Source of the DNA: a bacterium
GTDB lineage: Bacteria > Pseudomonadota > Gammaproteobacteria > Burkholderiales > Methylophilaceae
Direction of reading: 5' to 3'
Assembly (NCBI GenBank): GCA_027310505.1
Contig: DAIDAS010000235.1
Coordinates: 1 to 11,039, forward strand
Length of the DNA stretch: 11,039 nucleotides
In this document: piece by piece, positions 1 to 6,630 of the stretch
How the letters are laid out: every line of letters starts with the position of its first letter
How positions within the stretch are numbered: position 1 is the first letter of the stretch
Translations under genes and position numbers: made by a program
The notes under the pieces: generated by a model
Told to the model about the DNA's origin: nothing
Database searches by the model: none
The model's input: only the letters and a program-made list of their open reading frames with translations

Positions 1-60
1 ATGGCGAGGGAGCGCCCCTCCGGCTTGATGCCTCAATCGTCAAACGTGCAGAGGGGCAGC

Positions 61-135
61 ACCCACAACTTTTTCCGGAGAGTGAACGTAAAACCTAGGC
101 TACGTCAAAACCCTAAACCCACAACTTTTTCCGGA
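61..135. repeat. Pair of perfect 19-bp direct repeats
   Basis: The sequence ACCCACAACTTTTTCCGGA occurs at 61-79 and again, identically, at 117-135, a period of 56 bp. The last base of the second copy is the A of the ATG that opens the following gene. Between the copies lies CCTAGG (94-99), flanked by ACGTA (86-90) and TACGT (101-105) in inverted orientation. The first 60 bases hold no convincing gene; they contain a 7-bp inverted repeat (14-20 with 51-57). The arrangement looks like the edge of a mobile or recombining segment. The string CCTAGGCTACGTC recalls the CCTAG...CTACGT ends of IS1380-family elements from memory, but no transposase or partner end is present, so that link is weak. Confidence 0.75.
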
Positions 136-1040
136 TGCCCAGAAAAATTTATCCATCAGAAATCGCCCAGTTTAGTAGTCTTAACCAGGAAGACTTTCGA
201 GTCCCAGACGAAATAATCGAAATCCAAGATGGTAAAAAAAGCAGGAAATTTGCATATCTAATGAGTCAAACCCCAAGCAGTTGCTGGGGTTTGACTGTCG
301 GTAATTTCGACATGGCAATAGAATCTAAAGGCGAAGATTTTGGCTGGGTTTATGCACCCGCCACAAATGTTGATGACACTGTGGATTTATCCATAAATGG
401 GGCGGATGGTGATGTTGTAAAAATAAAAGATAGCTTTTTTGTGATTAATACAAACCACCAATATGGAAGAAAGACATTAAAAACAGCATCCATAGTTAGA
501 GATGGACATATTGTTGAAATGTGTAAGTTTTCTACAAATGAGAACCCGAAATTGGTGGTAAAGAAAGCTACCGACCAGAATCTTTGTCAAAAGGTAGTAG
601 ATGGGAAAGTGAGAAAGCTAGTTTGGGGCCAAGTTGATGATGGGCGTGTAACTAGGAATGGAGACTTGGCATACAGTCCACGGAATATGACGGTCGATAT
701 CAATCTGGATGGGAAGCGAGAAATTGTTGCATGGATAGATGAAAGTTCAGGCGGGGGTTGCGGGACAACAAGCTATTCGTTGGCTAGTCTTTCTGAAGAC
801 GAAAGTGAAGTACTCAATGATGCTTTAACTAAAGCACTCCAATCTGCGGGTGAGCCTGAAAACCATAGGTTGGTATTGGGGCATGATGACCACGAAATTC
901 AAGTCATCTCATACAAAAATAAACCCTACGTTTTAGGTAACTCAAAGTTGCAATCAGTATGGGGAAATAAGTTAAAGACTTGGTGCGAGTTTGAGTACTT
1001 GCCACAACACCAAGTTAATAAGGCTTATACGGTTAAATAA
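135..1040 (+). CDS. Unrecognised 301-aa protein, possibly a secreted protein that has lost its N-terminus
   Basis: I do not recognise this protein. It is 301 aa with no evident signal peptide or membrane segment. Residues D188-I-N190-L-D192-G...E196 form a calcium-loop-like motif of the kind found in FG-GAP/VCBS repeats, followed by a Gly-rich GGGCGTT stretch. A second DG-containing turn sits near residues 75-77. Five or so scattered cysteines and the 'DINLDGKREIVAW' style are more typical of exported beta-rich proteins than of cytosolic enzymes. The ATG at 135 has no Shine-Dalgarno sequence: it is fused to the second copy of a 19-bp direct repeat, and the frame is open only back to a stop at 114-116. 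A later ATG at 261 also lacks a clear ribosome site. The simplest reading is a gene truncated at its 5' end by the event that made the repeat. Its base composition is much richer in A/T than the pilus genes, which fits acquired DNA. Confidence 0.6.
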   Translation: MPRKIYPSEIAQFSSLNQEDFRVPDEIIEIQDGKKSRKFAYLMSQTPSSCWGLTVGNFDMAIESKGEDFGWVYAPATNVDDTVDLSINGADGDVVKIKDSFFVINTNHQYGRKTLKTASIVRDGHIVEMCKFSTNENPKLVVKKATDQNLCQKVVDGKVRKLVWGQVDDGRVTRNGDLAYSPRNMTVDINLDGKREIVAWIDESSGGGCGTTSYSLASLSEDESEVLNDALTKALQSAGEPENHRLVLGHDDHEIQVISYKNKPYVLGNSKLQSVWGNKLKTWCEFEYLPQHQVNKAYTVK

Positions 1041-1062
1041 AAAGCTGTGCTTCAAGAAATAG

Positions 1063-1200
1063 CAACGACTGTCTGCCAACGAGAAACCAGTTTCAAAAGG
1101 TGATCAGAAAATCTATCGCTACCGGCTGGATGATCAGGGTTTGCTGGAAGCGCTGGAGATAATAAAAAAACGCCAGTCCCGCCATAACCCGCATGATTAG
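1063..1200 (+). pseudogene. Start-less C-terminal coding relic (about 45 codons)
   Basis: Between a TAG at 1060-1062 and a TAG at 1198-1200 one frame reads QRLSANEKPVSKGDQKIYRY followed by RLDDQGLLEALEIIKKRQSR and a short tail. The lysine- and leucine-rich helical pattern, 'YRYRLDDQGLLEALEIIKK', looks like real protein, of the type seen at the end of winged-helix or other small DNA-binding proteins, but I cannot assign a family. No ATG, GTG or TTG with a ribosome site opens it, so it would be the 3' remnant of a gene whose 5' part was lost or replaced by the gene ending at 1040. It could also be a chance open frame; the case rests on amino acid pattern only. Confidence 0.35.
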
Positions 1201-1211
1201 GGGATTTATTA

Positions 1212-1259
1212 CGGATAACTGTTTATTATTTTATATATATAAAGAATGATAGTTATCCG
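1212..1259. repeat. Perfect 9-bp inverted repeat around an AT-rich loop
   Basis: CGGATAACT (1212-1220) is matched by AGTTATCCG (1251-1259). The 30-nt spacer is almost all A/T and contains the palindrome TTATATATATAA (1231-1242). A T-rich run follows (1261-1274). It could be a weak plus-strand terminator for the upstream gene, or a protein-binding site in an element end. The long AT-rich loop argues against an efficient terminator. Confidence 0.4.
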
Positions 1260-1312
1260 GATTTTTATTTTTTTACCATGCCGTTAACATGCTGGTAGGG
1301 AGATGAATCAAT

Positions 1313-1345
1313 CTTTCGGTCCCCAGTTGTTTCGGCACCCGAAAG
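1313..1345. repeat. Two competing left arms for one hairpin right arm
   Basis: CTTTCGG at 1313-1319 and TTTCGG at 1330-1335 can each pair with CCGAAAG/CCGAAA at 1339-1345. The inner pairing gives a tight 6-bp stem with a 3-nt loop; the outer gives a 7-bp stem with a 19-nt loop. No gene starts nearby, so a regulatory role is not supported; it may be a recombinase or other protein-binding cluster. Confidence 0.3.
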
Positions 1346-1489
1346 CCATCCCGACAATACCCATGGTCAACCAATTGTGTCGAGGAGGCAACGGGGAGCT
1401 GTGATTTGATATCTGACGTTGGCTGAGTGATTAATGAGCGATGCTGGAATTGTTACCATCTAAAACCAATGGTGATGTGATCTTGCTTT

Positions 1490-1523
1490 AACTTCTTTAA
1501 ACGGTACGGCAACTTCTTTTAAA
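1490..1523. repeat. Tandem AACTTCTTT(T)AAA repeats, 21 bp apart
   Basis: AACTTCTTTAAA at 1490-1501 recurs as AACTTCTTTTAAA at 1511-1523. The 21-bp spacing is two helical turns, so a protein could bind both on one face. They end 27 bp before the tRNA-Pro-like fragment at 1550, on the accessory side, where tyrosine-recombinase arm sites or excisionase sites would be expected. That role is inference from position and spacing. Confidence 0.35.
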
Positions 1524-1549
1524 GTCGTCTAAAATCGTGAATTGGGATT

Positions 1550-1572
1550 TTCGAATCCTCTCACCCCGACCA
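1550..1572 (+). other. 3' end fragment of a tRNA-Pro gene (probable attachment site)
   Basis: The 23 bases read as a tRNA 3' end in order: T loop TTCGAAT (1550-1556), 3' T-stem strand CCTCT (1557-1561), 3' acceptor strand CACCCCG (1562-1568), discriminator A (1569) and CCA (1570-1572). The acceptor would pair with 5' CGGGGTG; G72 plus A73 is the proline identity pair, and tRNA-Pro genes commonly end in GAATCCTCT...CCGACCA. Just upstream of 1550 the required T-stem strand AGAGG is absent (GGATT instead) and no anticodon or D arm exists, so the tRNA is not functional. The abrupt start of tRNA identity, with AT-rich DNA on the left and GC-rich pilus DNA on the right, is what a displaced 3' duplicate (attR) looks like. 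An intact tRNA-Pro is expected left of the window. Confidence 0.7.
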
Positions 1573-1610
1573 ATTCAAACGGTCACAATTTCCACGCCAT
1601 TACCACTCGC

Positions 1611-1652
1611 CCAAAAAACAAGGGGTGCCTGCAGTTCCCCACAGACACCCCT
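1611..1652 (-). terminator. Rho-independent terminator of the pilE-pilY1 operon
   Basis: Read on the minus strand, 20 nt after the pilY1 stop, AGGGGTGTCTG (1652-1642) pairs with the arm at 1631-1621 with a single mismatch in 11 bp and a 10-nt loop. It is followed directly by TGTTTTTTGG, with six U in the RNA at 1613-1618. This closes the six-gene minus-strand transcript. Confidence 0.88.
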
Positions 1653-1671
1653 GACTCAATCCAGAACGGCG

Positions 1672-4600
1672 TCAGTCGCTTTCCTGGTACCAATACACCC
1701 GGTAACGACTACCTTGAGGGTTGATATCGACCTTTGCGCCTTCCAGTGGTGATGGGCTCGCCTGATCCGGACGACCACCGCCGATGATGAAGGGCACCTT
1801 GACGCCACCGACCTGCACGATGCCGGCGACCGGGGAAGGAGGCAAGCCTCCTCCGTCATAAGTAACAGACCTTCCCATATCCTTGATGATCGAGGCGCCG
1901 GTGAGGAAGTTGACCGCATAGCCGTTGGCAACCCCGAGGTTGGAACCGCAGGTATGATCACTGCTGCCTTGCACCGCCGGCGTATTCGTGCCGAAATACA
2001 CCACGCCCGCGACGGTCAGCGCCTTGTTCACGACCTGCTCACACCGCCCCAGGGTGAAACGCCAGCCCTGGCCGGTAATGGTGTTGACCGTGGCATTGAT
2101 GCTGCTGGTCACGTCCGTCAGGCTTGACGGTGTGATGGGAGAGGGGGGGTACGCCGTCGGCGTATCCTTGATCATGAAGAATTCATTCTGCACGCCGCCG
2201 GTCGTCGCAAAGTTCTGGCACTGGTAGGTACTGGCCAACGGGTGTTCACGGTCGCCCGAGCCGACCAGGACAGCGTTGTACCCGGCATATCTCACCACGT
2301 CAGGCCCGAACAGGAACTTTCTGGCGTTCCCGGTCTCGCTCAGGGCCGCGATGGTAATATTGGACGCCAGCGACGGACTGGTCCAACCGGAAAAATTCGT
2401 TCCGTCGTACCCGCCGACATTGACTCTGTAGACATACCCCCCGGTATCGGCTGCATACACCTGCGTGATCACCCCGGTATTGGCATCCTTGAGCAGCGTC
2501 ACATCCCCCGGGACACTGTTGTTGGTCGGATAAGTGCGAATGATGGTGCCGGTATCGGCGTCCACGAACCAGATGTTCGCACCCTTGATCGCGCCCGTGC
2601 ACGGCGATTGCGCATTGGCATCATCGCAGGTGTCGTAGCCACCGCCAAAGACCAGTACGGGCTTCAGGTTGCCGCTAGCATCCACGTATCCGGACAGATA
2701 CCCCAATTGCGGCTTGGACCAGGTCTGGCCGATGCCGCTCCAGCCCGTTGTGCAACTGGTATCGTTGGTCGTCAGGTTGGTGAAGCATCCTTTGCGCCAC
2801 TTGATGCTTGGGCTTGAAGGGGTGCTGACGTCGAACGCGTAAATGGCGCGTCCGCCGCGGCGCATGGTGGGGTAGATCCAGACCGTAGAGCCATTCTGGT
2901 AGACGCTGATGGAGCCATCGAAGAAGTAATCCTTTGGCTGCGGCGTCGGCGTGATCGCGCTTGAAACACTCGGATAGCTGATTAATGGCGAGTTATTCCT
3001 GAGCCGGCTCAATTTCGGGATGGACTCAGGAGCGATAAACCCCCACATTTCATTGCCATCGGTATCGCCCTGATGGCCATTCACCGCGTGCAACACCCCG
3101 TCATCCGCGCCGTAAAATGCAACCACGCCCGTTGTGCCGCCAAAATCGACGATCGCCGGTTGCGAATGGACCACACCGCCATGCACGGAAGGACGCATTT
3201 CGTTCACGAACGGATTGCCGCTTGCATCAAAGTTTGTATTTTCGTTATCCACATCCCGGCCGCGTACCCAGTCTATGAACGTGCTCTCGGTGCCTGTCGG
3301 CACATTGAGCACCGCGGCAGTCAGCGCCGCGTTCGAGGAATTAAAGTTGGTGAACGTGGTACAGCTGGTTGTGGATGATCCGTCGCAGGTCTTGAGCGCG
3401 CGCGTCGTGTAATTGGTGCTGGTTTGGAGCACACCACCAGACATGGTCACGCCACGCAGCCGCTGCGCTGCCCCGCCTTTTTCGACCACGGGGCCATCGG
3501 GCGCATCTGAAAACTTCGTGGTAACGTCACAAAGCCCGGCAGAATTGGCCGCGTTGAACTGCCAGTAGGTCCCGGTATCGGTACTCCAGAAACTGGTCGC
3601 GCAGGGCGTGATGAAACCGGTCGTCGCGCTGATGGCCTGCAGCTGGCCAAATTTATCCGTGAGGCGCAGCACCCCGTTGAAGAACTGGAGCTGATACTGC
3701 TTCAGGTTCCCCGCCCAGCGCGGCTTGGCGGCACCGTCTGGACGGAACATGCCCATGAATACCTGGTTGAGGTATGTGCCTTGTGTGTTCACGCTGACCG
3801 GCAAGCTGGAAGATGCGAACACGCTGTTAACCGACTGGATTTCGGCAAGAATATTCTGGAACGTCTTGGTCAGCCCGGTCAGATCAGAGGCGGCATAATA
3901 TTTTCCGCCCCCATACACCGCCATGTTATTCATCAAGGCAGACTGATCGGCACTTGGCTTATCCTTGAATACATCAATCGTATAAGTCGTTACGTTCTGC
4001 TGCCCGGTGAGCGAATTGACATCGGTTTTGTAGAGAAAATTGGTGTACTCGTCGCCATAATGGCCTGCCGCATTGGCACTGGGAGCCGAAGAAACCGGAA
4101 TGGCATTGCAGGACTGCACCTTTTGTTTACCGTTTCCGCAGCTAGATTGATTGCAGGTGTAAGCGGCACTGGGCCCGGAGATATACCCCGTCAGCGCAGT
4201 GGTGCAACTGCTGGAAGTTTGACAGCTGCTTCCTGCACCCGTGGTCACATCGCTACAAGTCGTCCCTGCAGTATAGGTCGTCAAGTTGAATTCGGTAATG
4301 CTCGCCGGCGGGTTGCTTGGATTGGTGAGTTCCCGCAGCACCAGCCCCATATCCGAAGATGGGACATTATCTTTCGCGGGGAAGCCGTTGCCGATGAACA
4401 CGATGTAATTCCGTCCGCAACTCTCAGCTTCGACAGGCTCGTAATTGATCCCGATGTAGGCACTGCTATCCGGCTTGGTTCCATCAGCGTTGTTGGAGCC
4501 CCAGAACTCCGTGCCGAATATATGTACGCCATTGTAGGTAGGGTTGGTGGACGGGGCCTGGTTGGTTGTGGCGTTTGCCGGGTTGGTATATCCACCAAAA

Positions 4601-5106
4601 TACTTGAATGCGTCGAACAAGATGGCTCCATACTGCACGGAACTGGCAGCCGTTTCAGTATTGAAGTTTGAAATAATCTGGTTCAGCTTTGCAACGAGCG
4701 CCGCCTGATTTGCGACCGTCATCGGAATGACCGCGGAGCGAACGTAACCACCATCCCTGGTGGCATTCGAGTTGTTAAACAGCATCAGGCCAAGATTGAG
4801 TGGCACATTGCCGCTCGCATCGCCATAATTTGCCGCCAGCCCAAGAACCAGGGAGCGGAGCGCTTTAAGCTCGTAATAGCCCTGCTTGTTGCAGTCATTG
4901 CCACAAGGAACCGGGGGATTGGTGTCGGTGGGCCAGTTCTGGTTCGCGGCCGCCCAATTGGAACTGTTATCCAGGATAATGAGGATGTTAGGGTTGTTCA
5001 TCGTGCCACCATTCGTGGCATAGATGTCGATGTCTTCGGCCATCCCCAGCGAGGCATGCGTCAACATGCCTATGAGTGCCGCCAGAAACAATATATATCT
5101 AGACAT
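1672..5106 (-). CDS. pilY1: PilY1/PilC-type type IV pilus tip adhesin and assembly factor
   Basis: 1144 aa. PilY1 is a large exported protein that caps type IV pili, mediates adhesion and surface sensing, and with the minor pilins primes pilus assembly. Residues 1-23 are a signal peptide (hydrophobic core 4-20, cleavage after G-M-A). A von Willebrand A-like domain follows, with D46-N-S48-S-N50 in the MIDAS position and FIGNGFP near residue 240, then the family block ending QNILAEIQSVNSVFASSSLP and FMGMFRPDGAAKPRWAGNLK. The C-terminal half is the PilC/PilY beta-propeller, with WVRGRD (612-618 region), VAFYGADDGVLHAVNG and VYAADTGGYVYRV (from about 883). The ATG at 5106 is chosen because GGGAG lies six bases upstream and it begins the signal peptide; an in-frame ATG at 5148 would overlap pilX. 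Oddities: both metal sites are degenerate (D874-A-N876-T-G878-V-I-T-Q882 in the propeller loop), and six cysteines sit in C284-C333. Last gene of the operon. Confidence 0.93.
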   Translation of the reverse strand: MSRYILFLAALIGMLTHASLGMAEDIDIYATNGGTMNNPNILIILDNSSNWAAANQNWPTDTNPPVPCGNDCNKQGYYELKALRSLVLGLAANYGDASGNVPLNLGLMLFNNSNATRDGGYVRSAVIPMTVANQAALVAKLNQIISNFNTETAASSVQYGAILFDAFKYFGGYTNPANATTNQAPSTNPTYNGVHIFGTEFWGSNNADGTKPDSSAYIGINYEPVEAESCGRNYIVFIGNGFPAKDNVPSSDMGLVLRELTNPSNPPASITEFNLTTYTAGTTCSDVTTGAGSSCQTSSSCTTALTGYISGPSAAYTCNQSSCGNGKQKVQSCNAIPVSSAPSANAAGHYGDEYTNFLYKTDVNSLTGQQNVTTYTIDVFKDKPSADQSALMNNMAVYGGGKYYAASDLTGLTKTFQNILAEIQSVNSVFASSSLPVSVNTQGTYLNQVFMGMFRPDGAAKPRWAGNLKQYQLQFFNGVLRLTDKFGQLQAISATTGFITPCATSFWSTDTGTYWQFNAANSAGLCDVTTKFSDAPDGPVVEKGGAAQRLRGVTMSGGVLQTSTNYTTRALKTCDGSSTTSCTTFTNFNSSNAALTAAVLNVPTGTESTFIDWVRGRDVDNENTNFDASGNPFVNEMRPSVHGGVVHSQPAIVDFGGTTGVVAFYGADDGVLHAVNGHQGDTDGNEMWGFIAPESIPKLSRLRNNSPLISYPSVSSAITPTPQPKDYFFDGSISVYQNGSTVWIYPTMRRGGRAIYAFDVSTPSSPSIKWRKGCFTNLTTNDTSCTTGWSGIGQTWSKPQLGYLSGYVDASGNLKPVLVFGGGYDTCDDANAQSPCTGAIKGANIWFVDADTGTIIRTYPTNNSVPGDVTLLKDANTGVITQVYAADTGGYVYRVNVGGYDGTNFSGWTSPSLASNITIAALSETGNARKFLFGPDVVRYAGYNAVLVGSGDREHPLASTYQCQNFATTGGVQNEFFMIKDTPTAYPPSPITPSSLTDVTSSINATVNTITGQGWRFTLGRCEQVVNKALTVAGVVYFGTNTPAVQGSSDHTCGSNLGVANGYAVNFLTGASIIKDMGRSVTYDGGGLPPSPVAGIVQVGGVKVPFIIGGGRPDQASPSPLEGAKVDINPQGSRYRVYWYQESD

Positions 5107-5122
5107 GTCCATCTCCCTTGAA

Positions 5123-5608
5123 TTATAGACAGGCTGCCACCGCAGCATTTAAGCCGGCGATCGTCCTCACACCCTGATGTATCGTGATATTCGCCTTGGT
5201 ATTGGGATCCGTCGCCACCGCCGTGACATCCCACAGCGTCCAGTAGCACACGCTACCAATCGAGCCGTAACACTCGATAGGCAGTCCCGGTTGGGTCATA
5301 TCCACAGCCTTGTAGGATTTGCACTGCGGGGCCGGGCTGAATGTGACGGTGAATTCGTTGGTGCCATCGTGATTGATATCGACCGGCATCGGTACTGGCG
5401 GAACCGTGGTAAACCCTGTCGAGCTGATCACCTGTTCAATCGCCTGCTGCGCTGCGGCAGCCGCCTCTTTTCTGAACTGGGCATTGCCCGTGACCTGCAC
5501 ATTCATTGACGAACTCTGCATGGCGGCAATCGCCATCAAGGACAGCATGACCAGCATGATGAGCCCAAGCAGCAAGGTGTTTCCTTTTTGGCTTTTCGGG
5601 GTTTTCAT
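5123..5608 (-). CDS. pilX: Minor pilin PilX
   Basis: 161 aa. PilX is a minor (pseudo)pilin of the priming/tip complex made with FimT/FimU, PilV, PilW, PilE and PilY1. The N-terminus has a short basic leader ending K8-G9, then the hydrophobic helix NTLLLGLIMLVMLSLMAIAA (10-29) and the typical PilX_N continuation MQSSSMNVQVTGNAQFRKEA with an amphipathic helix. As usual for PilX, residue +5 after the cleavage glycine is not Glu (here Leu14). A globular domain with cysteine residues in its second half follows. The start codon overlaps the pilW stop as ATGA (5608-5605), and an AAGGGA ribosome site lies upstream, so translation is probably coupled to pilW. PilD should remove the leader. Assignment rests on the N-terminal pattern and on position between pilW and pilY1. 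Confidence 0.85.
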   Translation of the reverse strand: MKTPKSQKGNTLLLGLIMLVMLSLMAIAAMQSSSMNVQVTGNAQFRKEAAAAAQQAIEQVISSTGFTTVPPVPMPVDINHDGTNEFTVTFSPAPQCKSYKAVDMTQPGLPIECYGSIGSVCYWTLWDVTAVATDPNTKANITIHQGVRTIAGLNAAVAACL

Positions 5609-6630
5609 GGGATTTCCCTTCGGGAGGAAGGATTGACCAGACGCACGGTCTGATTGAAGCTATTGCGCTTGAAGCCGTCAGTGAATGGACCCACCGTTCC
5701 GGCGCTGCCAAGCGACAGGGTTTTGTCATCCACGAACCTACGGCTGGATTCGGGTGCCTTGGCAATGACGTGCAGCTTGACGGAGACTACGCTTGCCCAA
5801 TCGGCGATACTGCAGGCACTGCAGGACGTATAGCTTTCGGCCACCCCATCGTTGTTGGTATCCAACCCGTACTCTGCCTGCAAATAATCAACGCCCTCGA
5901 CCAACGGAATGGCCGCCGAGAATGCACCCTGGCTGAGCTGAACCTTCTTCAGGGTAGGAATGCCGTCTCCGGCAAGATTATTGGCATCGACGTAAAATAT
6001 ATCGATATGGAATGGTCGCACCAGAGCATAAGGCGTCGTGCTGCCGGCGGTGCAGTTTTTCTGACGCAACGTCAGATTGGCTGGCTGCGTATCCAGCAGA
6101 TAGCTCTTGGCATCGAGCGTACACAGCGACGCCTGCAAATAATGTGTTCCAGCCGCCGCCGCTGCCGGATTCAGTGCGGTCGTCGTGTCCGCTCGACGGA
6201 TCACCACAATATCGCTACCCGGCTTAAGGCCTGTGGTCACGGCTGCAACGCAAGAAGGGGGCGCACCGATAGCTGCGGTCGGAGTCGCCGCATCGTATCC
6301 CTGCACGTGCAGACGCAAAGCGGCGGAAATATCCGACGAGACCAGCGAGCAAGGATCGGGCATGGCTGCCGGCAAGGCAAGGGAAGTCGGATCGAACGAG
6401 TCGTAGTACCCCGCCAGCCTAAGATTCTCGGCAATCAGGTCGATGGCATAGGCCCCGTTGCCGATCATGCGCGTCGACTTGTCCAGCTCGGCACGCTGCC
6501 AGCCCTGATTGACCATCATGCTGCCCAGCACGGCCAAAATGATGAGGCCCAGCGTCATCGAGATCATCAGCTCGATCAACGAAAGCCCGCCCTGCTTCAG
6601 ATGTACAGAAGGTGGATACTGTCCGTTCAT
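5605..6630 (-). CDS. pilW: Minor pilin PilW
   Basis: 341 aa, the length expected for PilW, the largest minor pilin. The prepilin site is Q13-G14-G15 | L16-S-L-I-E20: cleavage after G15 puts the conserved Glu at +5, followed by the hydrophobic helix MISMTLGLIILAVLGSMMVN. Downstream, the helical stretch around NGAYAIDLIAENLRLAGYYD is the classic PilW pattern. The remainder is a large periplasmic domain with several cysteines, including a CSACS motif late in the protein, that could form disulfides. It couples pilV to pilX: its ATG overlaps the pilV stop (6630-6627) and its stop overlaps the pilX start. Role: inner-membrane priming complex with PilV, PilX and PilY1. Confidence 0.9.
   Translation of the reverse strand: MNGQYPPSVHLKQGGLSLIELMISMTLGLIILAVLGSMMVNQGWQRAELDKSTRMIGNGAYAIDLIAENLRLAGYYDSFDPTSLALPAAMPDPCSLVSSDISAALRLHVQGYDAATPTAAIGAPPSCVAAVTTGLKPGSDIVVIRRADTTTALNPAAAAAGTHYLQASLCTLDAKSYLLDTQPANLTLRQKNCTAGSTTPYALVRPFHIDIFYVDANNLAGDGIPTLKKVQLSQGAFSAAIPLVEGVDYLQAEYGLDTNNDGVAESYTSCSACSIADWASVVSVKLHVIAKAPESSRRFVDDKTLSLGSAGTVGPFTDGFKRNSFNQTVRLVNPSSRREIP

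Larger units (their letters stand above)
1041..1549. other. Non-coding, AT-rich accessory stretch with relics and small repeats
   Basis: No intact gene is visible on either strand. The stretch holds one coding relic (1063-1200), an inverted repeat with an AT-rich loop followed by a T-rich run (1212-1270), a cluster of TTTCGG/CCGAAA elements (1313-1345) and a tandem pair of AACTTCTTT(T)AAA repeats (1490-1523). It ends at the tRNA-Pro-like fragment at 1550. Its character matches the decayed end of an integrated element. Confidence 0.6.

Noticed and set aside
1..216. 71-aa open frame at the window start
   Set aside because: It runs through both 19-bp repeats and into the next gene in another frame, with no protein-like pattern.
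1212..1274. Rho-independent terminator after the accessory gene
   Set aside because: The 9-bp stem is only moderately GC-rich and the 30-nt loop is far too long and AT-rich; kept as an inverted repeat only.
1470..1572. Complete tRNA gene ending at 1572
   Set aside because: No acceptor 5' strand, D arm, anticodon arm or matching T-stem 5' strand lies upstream; only the last 23 bases fit.
2242..2817. Long plus-strand open frames opposite pilY1 and pilW (for example 2242-2817, 3781-4671, 5770-6819)
   Set aside because: They are antisense to clear pilus genes, have low-complexity Arg/Gly/Ile-rich products without family patterns, and arise from the GC-rich codon use of the real genes.
5107..5148. 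Longer PilY1 start at 5148
   Set aside because: It would overlap pilX, lacks a ribosome site and places 14 residues before a proper signal peptide whose ATG at 5106 has GGGAG at good spacing.
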